From assembly GCA_963727955.1 (NCBI GenBank), contig CAVSII010000012.1, forward strand, positions 124,001-188,000: a stretch of 64,000 nt of DNA, written 5' to 3'. Below are positions 25,585 to 34,008 of this stretch, piece after piece. Source of the stretch: Bog-756 sp963727955. Lineage in GTDB: Bacteria > Actinomycetota > Acidimicrobiia > Acidimicrobiales > RAAP-2. Below the pieces are notes generated by a model. The model did not search any database, was not told the DNA's origin, and was given only the letters and a program-made list of their open reading frames with translations. The position numbers were made by a program, and so were the translations under genes. Within the stretch, counting starts at the first letter, position 1. Every line of letters begins with the position of its first letter.

Positions 25585-26424
25585 TCAGCTCCGACGGCTG
25601 GGTGACGACGCCGAGTTGCGATCGAAGATGATGCGGAGGCCGTGCAGGGTGAGCCACGGTTCCACGTATTCGATCTCCTCGGAATAGGGGGAGATCAGCT
25701 CGGAGAGGCCGCCGGTGGCCACCACCGTGCACTCGCCCAAGACGGCTGCGAACCGGCGGCACAACCCGTCGACCTGGGCGGCGAAGCCGTAGAGCGTCCC
25801 CGACTGGATCGATTCGACCGTCGACTTCCCGATCACGCTCCTCGGTTCGATGAGCTCGACACGGCGCAGGAGAGCGGCATTGGCGAACAGGGCGTCGAGG
25901 CTGATCACCACCCCGGGGACAATGGCGCCACCGAGGTACTCGCCGGCTTCCGAAATGGCATCGAAGGTGGTGGCGGTGCCCAGGTCGACGACGACGCAGG
26001 GACCCCCGAACAGGTCGTGGGCTCCGACGGCGTTGGCGATGCGGTCGGCCCCGACCTCTTTGGGGTTGTCGTAGAGGATGGGCATGCCGCTCTTGACCCC
26101 TGGCTCCAGGACGACAGCCGGTACGTCGAACCACCGCGACACCATCTGGCGCAGATTGGCGGTGACCAACGGCACCGACGAGGTGACGGCGATCCCCGAC
26201 ACGGTGCTGTCCATGTCCAGACCGTCGAGGTCGAGCAGTTGGGTCAGGAGCAGGGCATGCTCGTCGGCGGTGCGCTCGGCCACCGTCGAGAGACGCCAGT
26301 GGTGGGCCAGCCCGGTCGGTTCGTTGCCGTCGCGCGGTCCGGTGTCGGCCACCGCTTCGCCCCGATCGTCGGCGAACAGACCGACCACCGTTTCGGTGTT
26401 CCCCACGTCGATGGCCAGCAGCAT
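25585..26424 (-). CDS. coaX: Type III pantothenate kinase CoaX
   Basis: CoaX phosphorylates pantothenate, the first committed CoA step, and unlike CoaA is not feedback-inhibited. The 279-residue protein has the ASKHA-fold phosphate loops LLAIDVGNTETVVGLF and VVVDLGTATTFDAI, the family signature EVGADRIANAVGA, and GGAIVPGV. The ATG at 26424 lies two bases after the nadC stop, so it is the last gene of the panC-nadB-nadC-coaX operon, placing CoA and NAD synthesis under joint control. Confidence 0.95.
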   Translation of the reverse strand: MLLAIDVGNTETVVGLFADDRGEAVADTGPRDGNEPTGLAHHWRLSTVAERTADEHALLLTQLLDLDGLDMDSTVSGIAVTSSVPLVTANLRQMVSRWFDVPAVVLEPGVKSGMPILYDNPKEVGADRIANAVGAHDLFGGPCVVVDLGTATTFDAISEAGEYLGGAIVPGVVISLDALFANAALLRRVELIEPRSVIGKSTVESIQSGTLYGFAAQVDGLCRRFAAVLGECTVVATGGLSELISPYSEEIEYVEPWLTLHGLRIIFDRNSASSPSRRS

Positions 26425-26425
26425 C

Positions 26426-27347
26426 TCAGCGCTCCTCCGCACCCGGTGGTAGATCGAACCCGATATCGAGCACCGGTGCGGAGTGGGTGAGCGCCCCCAC
26501 CGACACCAGGTCGGCTCCGGCCGCGGCCAACAGCGGGGCGCTGTGCAGATCGACCCGGCCGGACACCTCGATGAGGGTCCGGCGACCCGATGCCCGGACC
26601 AGGGCCACGCACTCGGCCACCTGGGCCGGGCCCATGTTGTCGAGCATGACCACACTGGCCCCGGCAGCGACGGCCTCGGCCACCTGGTCGGTTCGGTCGC
26701 ACTCCACTTCCACCATGCGACCCGGCCACAGGTCCTTGGCCAGGGCCACCGCTTCGGTCACGGTCAGGCCGTCACGGTGATTGTCCTTGATCAGGACCGC
26801 TTCGGACAGGCTGCCCCGGTGGTTGCGTCCTCCTCCGGCCCGCACGGCGGCCTTCTCGAGGGCGCGCAATCCGGGGGTCGTCTTGCGGGTGTCCAACACT
26901 CGGGTCCCGGGATTGGCCTCCTGCACGGCTGTCACGTAGCGCCGGGTGAGGGTGGCCACCCCGGACAGATGTCCCAGAAAATTCGAGGGCCGTCCGCTCG
27001 GCGGTGAGCAGCGAGCGCAGCGGGCCGCTGACGGTTGCCACCCGATCACCGGCCACCAAGGCGGCACCGTCTCCGTAGTCCCACCGCACCTCGAGGTCGG
27101 GATCGACCTGCCGGAACGTCTCAGTTACACAGGCCGAGCCGGCCAGGACGCCGGGCTGGCGGCTGACCACCGCCAACGTGGTGAAGGCCGTGGCCCGTAC
27201 CAGCGCGGCCGACAGATCGCCCAGGGGGAGCAGGTCCTCGGCCAGGGCGCGGGCCACCGCCTCGGTCACCGCCTGACCAGGAGGATCGACCGTGATGGTG
27301 GCGCCCGTGCCCACCTGGGTGTCGAGGGCCGTCCCGTCCGCCACCAC
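26426..27347 (-). CDS. nadC: Nicotinate-nucleotide diphosphorylase NadC, interrupted by a one-base frameshift
   Basis: NadC turns quinolinate and PRPP into nicotinate mononucleotide. The N-terminal part (GTG at 27347, overlapping the nadB stop) reads in one frame through LLTAERTALEF; the rest (LGHLSGVATLTRRYV, TRKTTPGLRALEKAAV, IKDNH, VMLDNMGP, ISVSG-like LIEVSGRV) is in another. The switch lies at the AAAA run 26978-26981: deleting one base restores a continuous 306-residue enzyme with all active-site Arg/Lys residues. Every catalytic motif is intact on both sides, so a sequencing error or a very recent mutation is likely. coaX follows directly. Confidence 0.88.
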
Positions 27348-29101
27348 TACCCCGTGGCTTTCGGAACAGGACCACCGTGCCGGTCGTCCGATGGGAGCAG
27401 GCCTTCGAGAACGGTGGTGCCGTTCGGGCCGTGGACGATGCGCGTACGCCACCGGTCGGCGGCCGCCGGGTAATCGCTGCGGGCGTGGGCGCCACGGGTC
27501 TCGCACCGGAGGGTGGCGGCGGTGAGCACCCTCTCCGCCACGGTGAGGAGGTTGAGCAGTTCGCCGTGGGCCCGGTCGACAGGGGCAGCCGTCCCGACGA
27601 CGCCGGCCATATCGCTCACCGCGACCCGGGCCGACTCCAGGGAGGCAGCGCTGCGCACGACGCCGGCCCCCTCGATCATGACTCGTTGCAGATGCTCCTG
27701 CGTCTTCGATACGTCGGGCCACGGATTCGACACCGTGGCCGATGCGGCCGCGGTGACACCGAGCGACGTGGGCGGGTGGCGGTCGGTGCCGGACTGTTGA
27801 CCGGCGTTTCCCGGGGAGGCCCGGTGCACCCGGTCGCCCCCACCGAGCAGAGCGCCCATCGCCCCGCTGGGTCGGGCCCCGTCCTGGCCGCCCACGATGG
27901 CCTCGGCCAGCCGGGCCCCGAACACCATGCCCTCGAGGAGCGAGTTGGAAGCCAGCCGATTGGCTCCGTGCACCCCGGTGCAGGCCACCTCGCCGGCGGC
28001 CCACAGGCCGGGGAGAGCGGTCGCCCCCGAAAGGTCGGTCAGGACCCCACCCGACAGGTAGTGGGCGGCGGGGGCGATGGGCAGCCAGTCGTGCGAGGGA
28101 TCGAGGCCGATGGCCCGGAGCGAGGCGGCGATGGTAGGAAAACGGGACTCGAACGACGGGAGGTCGGTGGCGTCGAGCCACAGGTTCTCGACCCCCCGGG
28201 CCCGCATCCGCTCGGCCATGGCCCGACTGACCACGTCTCGTGGCGCCAGCTCGTCGACGAACCGTTCCCCGCGGGCGTCCCGCAACAGTGCGCCGTGACC
28301 GCGCAGCGCCTCCGACAGCAGGGGGCGGGGTATGGCCGGGTGATGGAGGGCGGTGGGGTGAAACTGCATGAACTCGACGTCGGCCACCGGCACCCCAGCC
28401 CGGAGGGCCATGGCCACGCCGTCGGCCGTGGCCTCGATCGGGTTGGTGGTGACGGCGAAGAGCTGCCCGGCCCCGCCGGTGGCCAGAACGGTGTGGGTGG
28501 CCCGCACTTCGACCACCCTGCCTTCGGCGTCGAGAGCCCGCACCCCGCGGCACCGGCCGCCTTCGACCAAGAGGTCGAGGGCGAACCACTGCTCCAGCAC
28601 GGCGGCGGCTGTGGCCCGGGTGGCGTCGACCAGGGCCCGCTCCACCTCGGCACCGGTGGCCGCCCCGCCGGCGTGGACGACCCGGGCGGTGGAGTGACCT
28701 CCCTCCCGGGCCAGGGCCAGGGCTCCTCCCGGCTGCCTGTCGAAGACGGCCCCCATGGAAATGAGCTCGCGCACCCGGGTGGGCCCCTCGTCCACCAGAA
28801 CCCGGACGGCGTCGACGTCGCACAGGCCGGCTCCGGCGGCCAGGGTGTCGGCCAGGTGGAGGTCGGTCGAGTCTTCGTCGCCACCGAGCACGGCGGCCAC
28901 ACCCCCCTGAGCCCAACGGGTGGCCGATTGGGAGAGCTCGGCCTTGGTCAGAACCCCCACCCGGACGGTCCCCGGGTGATCCAGACCTTCCCCGGTGGGA
29001 GCCAGGGGTGCGGCCAGTCGTACGGCGGCCGACAATCCGGCCACACCGCTGCCCAGGACGAGAACATCGAGAGCGGGCGTGTCCCCGCCAGGCGAACCCA
29101 C
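27347..29101 (-). CDS. nadB: L-aspartate oxidase NadB
   Basis: NadB oxidises L-aspartate to iminoaspartate for de novo NAD synthesis. The 584-residue flavoprotein has the FAD motif VLVLGSGVAGLSAA, SQSATRWAQGGVAAV, the active-site block MQFHPTALHHP, RDVVSRAM and the FAD-binding GLWAAGEVACTGVHGANRLASNSLLEG. The C-terminal helical domain carries a Gly/Ser-rich insert near 430-480. The GTG at 29101 is chosen because the alternative GTG at 29149 would add a poly-proline leader inside panC. nadA is not in this window. Confidence 0.93.
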   Translation of the reverse strand: MGSPGGDTPALDVLVLGSGVAGLSAAVRLAAPLAPTGEGLDHPGTVRVGVLTKAELSQSATRWAQGGVAAVLGGDEDSTDLHLADTLAAGAGLCDVDAVRVLVDEGPTRVRELISMGAVFDRQPGGALALAREGGHSTARVVHAGGAATGAEVERALVDATRATAAAVLEQWFALDLLVEGGRCRGVRALDAEGRVVEVRATHTVLATGGAGQLFAVTTNPIEATADGVAMALRAGVPVADVEFMQFHPTALHHPAIPRPLLSEALRGHGALLRDARGERFVDELAPRDVVSRAMAERMRARGVENLWLDATDLPSFESRFPTIAASLRAIGLDPSHDWLPIAPAAHYLSGGVLTDLSGATALPGLWAAGEVACTGVHGANRLASNSLLEGMVFGARLAEAIVGGQDGARPSGAMGALLGGGDRVHRASPGNAGQQSGTDRHPPTSLGVTAAASATVSNPWPDVSKTQEHLQRVMIEGAGVVRSAASLESARVAVSDMAGVVGTAAPVDRAHGELLNLLTVAERVLTAATLRCETRGAHARSDYPAAADRWRTRIVHGPNGTTVLEGLLPSDDRHGGPVPKATG

Positions 29102-29108
29102 AGCCCGG

Positions 29109-30113
29109 TCAGCCGGCCGGGGCGGAGGCGGAGGCGGCGGGCAGGCCACGGCGGGTGTCGAGAGTGTGGGTGTCGAGAGTGTTGGGGTCGAGAGCGTGGG
29201 GGTCGAGGTTGTCGATGAGCCGGACGGGGCCGACGGTGGCGGCGATCAGAAGGCGGAGAGGGCGCCCCGGCGCACACGTGGTGGCCCGCTCCAGGTCGTC
29301 GGCATTGACCGCCGCCACATAGTCGAGCGCCACCTGTGGCTCCAGAGAGACCGCCCGGGCCATGACCACCTCCACGGCATCGGGGTCGGACTCCCCCTGC
29401 GCCACCAGGGCGGCCCCCGCTCGGAGGGCGCGGGACAGGACCACGGCGGCCCGCCTCTCCTCCACCGACAGCCGGACGTTCCTGCTGGACAGGGCCAGGC
29501 CGTCGTCATCTCGCACCGTGGGGCAACCCACGACCTCGGTGGGGAGACAAAGGTCGCGCACCACCTGGCGGACCAGGGCCAGTTGTTGGAAGTCCTTCTC
29601 ACCGAAGTAGGCCCGGCACCGGCCGGCCGCGGCCAGCAGCTTGACCACCACGACGGCCACGCCGTCAAAGTGGCCCGGCCGGGACGCCCCCTCCCACCGG
29701 CGGGCCAGCGCCGGCACCGACACGGTGGTGGCCGGCCCACCCGGACCGTCGGGGTACATTTCGGCGACCGACGGGGCGAACACCAGATGGGCACCGGCGG
29801 CGGCGATCACATCGAGGTCGGCCTCGAAGGTCCGGGGGTACCGGTCGAGGTCGGCGGCATCGCCGAACTGGGTGGGATTCACGAAGATGGACACGGCCAC
29901 AACGTCGCACTGACGGCCCGCTTCCACGATGAGTGACCGGTGGCCTTCGTGGAGGGCGCCCATGGTGGGGACGACGCCCACCGTCCGACCGGAGAGACGG
30001 ATGGCGTCCAGAGCCCGGGCGTAGTCGTCGACCGTCTCGAAGACAGCCAGGCGAGAAACAGAACTGCGGCTGGCGGCGGTCGGTGGTGCCACCTCGCTGA
30101 TCACCGTGCTCAT
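29109..30113 (-). CDS. panC: Pantothenate synthetase PanC
   Basis: PanC joins pantoate and beta-alanine using ATP. The protein is 334 residues, longer than the usual 280-300. Motifs are VVPTMGALHEGHRSLI, FVNPTQF, RPGHFDGV, YFGEKDFQQL and RDDDGLALSSRNVRLS. The excess is at the C-terminus, where a DNA tandem repeat at 29157-29216 encodes a repeated LD(T/P)(H/N)T-like pentapeptide followed by an Ala/Ser tail. The ATG overlaps the upstream DUF2520 stop as ATGA. Confidence 0.95.
   Translation of the reverse strand: MSTVISEVAPPTAASRSSVSRLAVFETVDDYARALDAIRLSGRTVGVVPTMGALHEGHRSLIVEAGRQCDVVAVSIFVNPTQFGDAADLDRYPRTFEADLDVIAAAGAHLVFAPSVAEMYPDGPGGPATTVSVPALARRWEGASRPGHFDGVAVVVVKLLAAAGRCRAYFGEKDFQQLALVRQVVRDLCLPTEVVGCPTVRDDDGLALSSRNVRLSVEERRAAVVLSRALRAGAALVAQGESDPDAVEVVMARAVSLEPQVALDYVAAVNADDLERATTCAPGRPLRLLIAATVGPVRLIDNLDPHALDPNTLDTHTLDTRRGLPAASASAPAG
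29157..29216. repeat. 15-bp tandem repeat inside the 3' end of panC
   Basis: Four imperfect copies of a 15-base unit beginning GTCGAG lie within panC in frame, and encode LDTHT, LDPNT, LDPHA and a divergent copy on the minus strand. The expansion keeps the frame and only lengthens the C-terminal tail beyond the catalytic domain. Confidence 0.75.
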
Positions 30114-30973
30114 GCCACGTCCTCCTCGGCCAACTCTTCCTGGGCCACACCCACTCCGGGCATGTCCGCCTCTTCCACAGCCACCTCGGCCGTGCAGAGA
30201 GTGTCCCCGAAGGCGCCAGTGGCCGGCCGATCCAGGCCGGTCGTCGGTTCGAGCGAGAGGCGCCGAGCCAGCCCGACCAAAGCGTCGTAGGCAGCCAGTT
30301 CGCTGCGGTGTCCGGCCATCGACCCCAGCACCCTCCGGTGTCCCTCCACCGTGTCCCAGTCACCCCGGGCCGCCGGACCGGTGAGGGCCCGGCGCGGGCC
30401 CAGGCTGAGGGCGTCGTCGGTGGCCGCCCGCATGAGGCCGGCAAAGGCGTCGAGGGGGAGGCCGGCGGTGGCCGCCACCCGCTCGACCTGGCCGATGAGG
30501 GCCACCATGTGGTTGGCGGCGATGGCCGCGGCGGCGTGATAGGCGGTGCGGTGGCTGTCCTCGACGGTCACCGCCCTGCCCCCCAGAGCCCCGACGATCT
30601 GCCGGGTGACCGGGTCACCGGCCACAGCGAAGGTCACCCCGGAGCCCAGTCGCTGGGCACCGATGGCCGGGTTGGGCAGGGGGACCAGCGGATGGAGCGA
30701 ACCCCGGCGGGGGTGGGATCCGAGCACTTCGAGCCCCAGCGATCCCGACAGGTGGACAACGACGGTGGTCGGGACCGGAGCGACCAGGGAGGCCACCCGC
30801 GCCACCTCATCGTCTGGGGTGGCGACAAACAGCAGGTCGACACCGAAAGCGGCGTCGACCACCGCATGGTGACGACCGAGGATGCCCTTCGGTGTGAAGC
30901 CATCCACCGTTCCCAGGGCGGCGGCAAGAGAGCTGCCGGCCCGCCCGGGCCCGATGATACGGAATGTGGTCAC
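30110..30973 (-). CDS. Rossmann-like and DUF2520 domain protein
   Basis: This 287-residue protein has an NADP-type N-terminal fold (RIIGPGRAGSSLAAAL) and a C-terminal helical DUF2520 domain (HRTAYHAAAAIAANHMVALIGQ, LTGPAARGDWDTVEGH). Such proteins resemble ketopantoate or pyrroline-5-carboxylate reductases and very commonly precede panC, so a role in pantoate supply has been suspected but is unproven. The GTG at 30973 is supported by AAAGGGG upstream. It is the first gene of the CoA/NAD operon. Confidence 0.85.
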   Translation of the reverse strand: MTTFRIIGPGRAGSSLAAALGTVDGFTPKGILGRHHAVVDAAFGVDLLFVATPDDEVARVASLVAPVPTTVVVHLSGSLGLEVLGSHPRRGSLHPLVPLPNPAIGAQRLGSGVTFAVAGDPVTRQIVGALGGRAVTVEDSHRTAYHAAAAIAANHMVALIGQVERVAATAGLPLDAFAGLMRAATDDALSLGPRRALTGPAARGDWDTVEGHRRVLGSMAGHRSELAAYDALVGLARRLSLEPTTGLDRPATGAFGDTLCTAEVAVEEADMPGVGVAQEELAEEDVA

Positions 30974-31040
30974 GAGACCCCTTTCGACGTTCCAGCCCCC
31001 GCAGGGTGCCGTTCGCATCAGAGAATCTTGGTGGATCAGT

Positions 31041-31541
31041 TCACAGTGTACCCACGACCTCGACCTGGCCACCAGCGGCGGCAATGGCCTCGGCGTCGAC
31101 CAGGTCGGGAGCCAGCTCGGCCAGGGGGGCCAGGACGAACCGCCGTTCCCGCCACCGGGGATGGGGCACGGTCAGCTCCGGGCTGTCGAGGGCCAGCCCG
31201 TCCACCCACAGCACGTCGGCGTCGAGAGTCCGTGGGCCCCAGCGGGCAGCCCGCACCCGACCGGCGGCCGCCTCCAATCGTCGACACTCCTCCAGCAGCC
31301 GGTAGGGATCCGTGCCCGGCGCCAGCACCAGCTCCACCACCACGTTGAGATAGGGCCCCTGACCGGGTGGCCCCCCGACAGGGGAGGTCTCGTACACCCG
31401 CGATACGGCCGTCACCGGGGCTCGGCTCCCGGCCCGTAGCTGGTCGACGGCCCGGCGCAGGTGGGCCCAGCGGTCTCCGAGATTGGAGCCCAGTCCCAGA
31501 AAGGCCCGGACCGACGGCGATTCCTGGCCGGCGATCGTCAC
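31041..31541 (-). CDS. folK: 2-amino-4-hydroxy-6-hydroxymethyldihydropteridine diphosphokinase FolK
   Basis: FolK (HPPK) pyrophosphorylates 6-hydroxymethyl-dihydropterin before FolP. The 166-residue protein has FLGLGSNLGDR at the start, VYETSPVG, YLNVVVEL, RWGPRTLDADVLW and the closing PHPRWRERRFVLAPLAEL. The GTG start overlaps the folB stop as GTGA. It is the last gene of the folate operon. Confidence 0.95.
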   Translation of the reverse strand: MTIAGQESPSVRAFLGLGSNLGDRWAHLRRAVDQLRAGSRAPVTAVSRVYETSPVGGPPGQGPYLNVVVELVLAPGTDPYRLLEECRRLEAAAGRVRAARWGPRTLDADVLWVDGLALDSPELTVPHPRWRERRFVLAPLAELAPDLVDAEAIAAAGGQVEVVGTL

Positions 31542-31960
31542 CGGCTTCGGGTGATCAGAACCCCGACGGTGGCGATGTCGACAGTGAGCGGGGGCTGCAG
31601 TTTGCGCAGGGCCACGCTCACCGCGGTGATGCGGGTATCGCAGGCCAACACGGCCTCCGCCACCGCCGCCGCCAACGCCTCCAGCAGATCGAACGACCGG
31701 GCCCCACCCACCACGGTGACCGCAGCATCGGCTACCTCCCCGTAGTCGACGGTGTCGGCCAAGGCGTCGCTCCGGGCGGCGGGGGCCAGGTCCACGGCCA
31801 GGTCGAGATCCATCTCGAAGGGTTGGGCCCCGTCTTTCTCCTCGGCCAGCACACCGTGGACGCCGAAGACCCGCACGCCTCGCAGCTGGATGGTGTCTCC
31901 GCCCTGCCCGCCCGGTCCGCCCTGCCCGCCGGTCCCCACACCGCCGGCCAAAGCCGTCAC
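31538..31960 (-). CDS. folB: Dihydroneopterin aldolase FolB
   Basis: FolB cleaves dihydroneopterin to 6-hydroxymethyl-dihydropterin and glycolaldehyde. The 140-residue protein has IQLRGVRVFGVHGVLAEEK (active-site region), FEMDLDLAVDL, DTVDYGEVADA and the closing SVALRKLQPPL with the catalytic lysine. About 20 Gly-rich residues precede the domain. The GTG at 31960 has CAGGAG at good spacing; a longer frame to 32074 overlaps the upstream gene and is rejected. Confidence 0.92.
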   Translation of the reverse strand: MTALAGGVGTGGQGGPGGQGGDTIQLRGVRVFGVHGVLAEEKDGAQPFEMDLDLAVDLAPAARSDALADTVDYGEVADAAVTVVGGARSFDLLEALAAAVAEAVLACDTRITAVSVALRKLQPPLTVDIATVGVLITRSR

Positions 31961-31991
31961 CGATGGACTCCTGGCAGCCCCGGAGCGGGAC

Positions 31992-32537
31992 TCACCCGCC
32001 GGCGAGCGGGTTGTCGGCTCCGCCGGGCTGCACCGGTGCCGGGGAGAGCTCGGCGGCAAAGGCCACCAGCTCACGACCGCTCGGGCCCATGGGATGGCCG
32101 GTCATGTGCTCGAGCACGGTGATGGCCTGGGGACCGTTGGGCAGCCGCTCCGACCAGAGCAGGTAACCGGCCATCACCCCGGTGACCCGGTCGCCGAGCT
32201 CCTCTTGGTGGATGAGGACGCGCTCCCCGGCGCCCAGGCGTGTGTGCAGCTCCCGGTAGAGGTCGGCCAGCATGGCACGCGCATCCCCCGACGGCGGAAG
32301 AGGAAAGTGCACGCTGGCCATCGACTTCTCCTCGTAGGCCTGCAGATTGTGCGAGGAGGGCAGCAAGGAGACCACCCGGGTGAATCCCTGTACCTGGAGC
32401 CAGATGATCTCCTCCTGGCGCCTCACCTTCCGGTGGTTGGGGGCGAAGCCGCCGGGCCGTTCGCTCATGGCCAGTCGGTCCTTGATCACCCAGGTGAAAT
32501 TGCGAGGGGGGATTCCCGCCGCCCACTTGCCCTTCAC
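31992..32537 (-). CDS. Tyrosine/dual-specificity phosphatase-fold protein lacking the catalytic cysteine
   Basis: This 181-residue protein sits between folP and folB. Its layout matches dual-specificity phosphatases: NFTWVIKDRLAMSERPG at 13-29, IIWLQVQGFTRVVSLLP at 44-60, VHFPLPPSGD with a possible general acid at 77-85, and VLIHQEELGDRVTGVMAGYLL at 108-128 where an active enzyme has VLVHCx5RTG. Cys of the CX5R loop is Gln111 while His110 and Arg117 remain, so classical phosphocysteine catalysis is impossible. It may be a pseudophosphatase that binds a phosphorylated ligand. The GTG start overlaps the folP stop as GTGA, so it is translated with the folate genes. Confidence 0.7.
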   Translation of the reverse strand: MKGKWAAGIPPRNFTWVIKDRLAMSERPGGFAPNHRKVRRQEEIIWLQVQGFTRVVSLLPSSHNLQAYEEKSMASVHFPLPPSGDARAMLADLYRELHTRLGAGERVLIHQEELGDRVTGVMAGYLLWSERLPNGPQAITVLEHMTGHPMGPSGRELVAFAAELSPAPVQPGGADNPLAGG

Positions 32538-33370
32538 GTCGGGACCCCCGCAGACTGGTGGCGGCTGATCCCGCCCGGACCCACCAGCACCGCCGCCTGC
32601 ACGGTGGCGGCCACGTCGTGGGTCCGCACCATGCGCGCTCCCTGGCTCATGGCCCAGGTGGCGGTGGCCAACGAGCCGGCCAGGCGCTGGTCCACGGCCA
32701 GCGGCTGTCCGGGGGCCACAGCGGCCAGATGGCCGAGGAAGGTCTTGCGGCTGGTCCCCACCACTACCGGGTAACCGGTGTTCACCAGGTCCTTCAGGGA
32801 GGCCAGCAGACGGACGTTGTGGTCCACGGTCTTGCCGAAGCCGATGCCGGGGTCGATCCACACCTCACCCACCCCGCCGGCCCGGGCTTGGCCGGCCCGC
32901 TCGACCAACATCCCGGTCACCTCGGCCACCACGTCGTCGTAGTGCGGATCGGTCTGCATGGTCGTCGGAGTGCCCTGGCGGTGCATGGCCACCCATCCGG
33001 CGCCCGTCCGGGCGGCCACCGGCCACAGGGAGGCGGACACGTCGTTGATGAGCGAGGCACCTGCCTCTACGGCTGCCTCGGCCACATCCTCCTTGGTGGT
33101 GTCGATGGAGATCCTGACCTGGCCGGCCAGCGCCTCGATGACCGGCACAACCCGGCGCAGCTCCTCGTCGACCGACACCGGATGGGCCCCCGGCCTGGTC
33201 GATTCGCCGCCCACGTCGACCACATCGGCCCCCTCTTCGATCAGCACCCGGCCCCGGGCGATGGCCCGATCCCGGTCGGCCCATAGGCCGCCGTCGGAGA
33301 ACGAGTCGGGGGTGACGTTGAGGATCCCCATCACCAGGGGGTGCTCCTCGGTGTTGCTCGGCTCGGTCAT
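32534..33370 (-). CDS. folP: Dihydropteroate synthase FolP
   Basis: FolP condenses the pterin pyrophosphate with p-aminobenzoate and is the sulfonamide target. The 278-residue TIM barrel has GILNVTPDSFSDGG, VDVGGESTRPGA, SIDTTKEDVA, LINDVSA, WIDPGIGFGKT, VVGTSRKTFLG and a terminal RTHDV. The ATG at 33370 is chosen because the frame beyond it runs through folE in antiphase. It is 53 bases downstream of folE. Confidence 0.95.
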   Translation of the reverse strand: MTEPSNTEEHPLVMGILNVTPDSFSDGGLWADRDRAIARGRVLIEEGADVVDVGGESTRPGAHPVSVDEELRRVVPVIEALAGQVRISIDTTKEDVAEAAVEAGASLINDVSASLWPVAARTGAGWVAMHRQGTPTTMQTDPHYDDVVAEVTGMLVERAGQARAGGVGEVWIDPGIGFGKTVDHNVRLLASLKDLVNTGYPVVVGTSRKTFLGHLAAVAPGQPLAVDQRLAGSLATATWAMSQGARMVRTHDVAATVQAAVLVGPGGISRHQSAGVPT

Positions 33371-33423
33371 CGGGCCACAGCGTAAACCAGCCCGCGCTGG
33401 CCCGCCGCCGGCACTGGAGGCGA

Positions 33424-33993
33424 TCAGCGACCGTGGACGAACGCCATAGCCTCGGCCCGGGTCGAGGCATCGTTGCGGAAGAGACCCCGGACGGCCGAGG
33501 TCACCGTGGTGGTACCCGGCTTCTTGACACCGCGCATGGACATGCACAGGTGTTCGGCCTCTACCACCACCAACACCCCTTGGGGGAGGAGGGCTTCCTC
33601 GATGGCATCGGCGATCTCGGTGGTCATGCGCTCTTGGACCTGGAGGCGTTTGGCGAAACCGTCCACCAGACGGGCCAGTTTGGAGAGACCGGTGATGCGA
33701 CCGTCGTCGCCGGGAATGTAGGCCACGTGGGCTCGTCCGATGAAGGGGATCATGTGGTGCTCGCACAACGAGGCGAACGGTATGTCCCGCACCATCACCA
33801 TTTCGTCGTGTTCGGCGGCGAAGGTGACCTCGAGATGGTCTGCCGGGTTCTCGCCCAACCCGGCGAACAGCTCCACGTAGCTCCGGGCCACCCGTTCCGG
33901 CGTCCGGAGTAGTCCGTCGCGGGTGGGGTCCTCACCGATAGCACTGAGAATCTCGAGGATGGCCCGCTCGACGCGGGCGGTGTCGACCGTCAC
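33424..33993 (-). CDS. folE: GTP cyclohydrolase I FolE
   Basis: FolE opens the purine ring of GTP to dihydroneopterin triphosphate, the first folate step. The 189-residue protein has the zinc site in FASLCEHHMIPF and EAEHLCMSMRGVKKPG, VAYIPGDDGRITGLSKLARLVD, and RLQVQERMTTEIADAI. Cys residues of both zinc segments are kept, so it is a canonical Zn-dependent IA enzyme. It directly follows hpt with 15 bases between them; ftsH is missing from this usual position. Confidence 0.96.
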   Translation of the reverse strand: MTVDTARVERAILEILSAIGEDPTRDGLLRTPERVARSYVELFAGLGENPADHLEVTFAAEHDEMVMVRDIPFASLCEHHMIPFIGRAHVAYIPGDDGRITGLSKLARLVDGFAKRLQVQERMTTEIADAIEEALLPQGVLVVVEAEHLCMSMRGVKKPGTTTVTSAVRGLFRNDASTRAEAMAFVHGR

Positions 33994-34008
33994 CGGGGGC
34001 GTACAGAC

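Noticed and set aside
26978..26981. Programmed ribosomal frameshift in nadC
   Set aside because: There is no classical slippery heptamer with a downstream pseudoknot or stop codon context, and nadC is not known to use recoding; an error fits better.
26772..28916. A 714-codon minus-strand frame across nadB and nadC
   Set aside because: Most of it is an alternate-frame shadow of nadB rich in Arg/Gly/Pro; only its last part, from 27347 to the frameshift, is real and is the nadC N-terminus.
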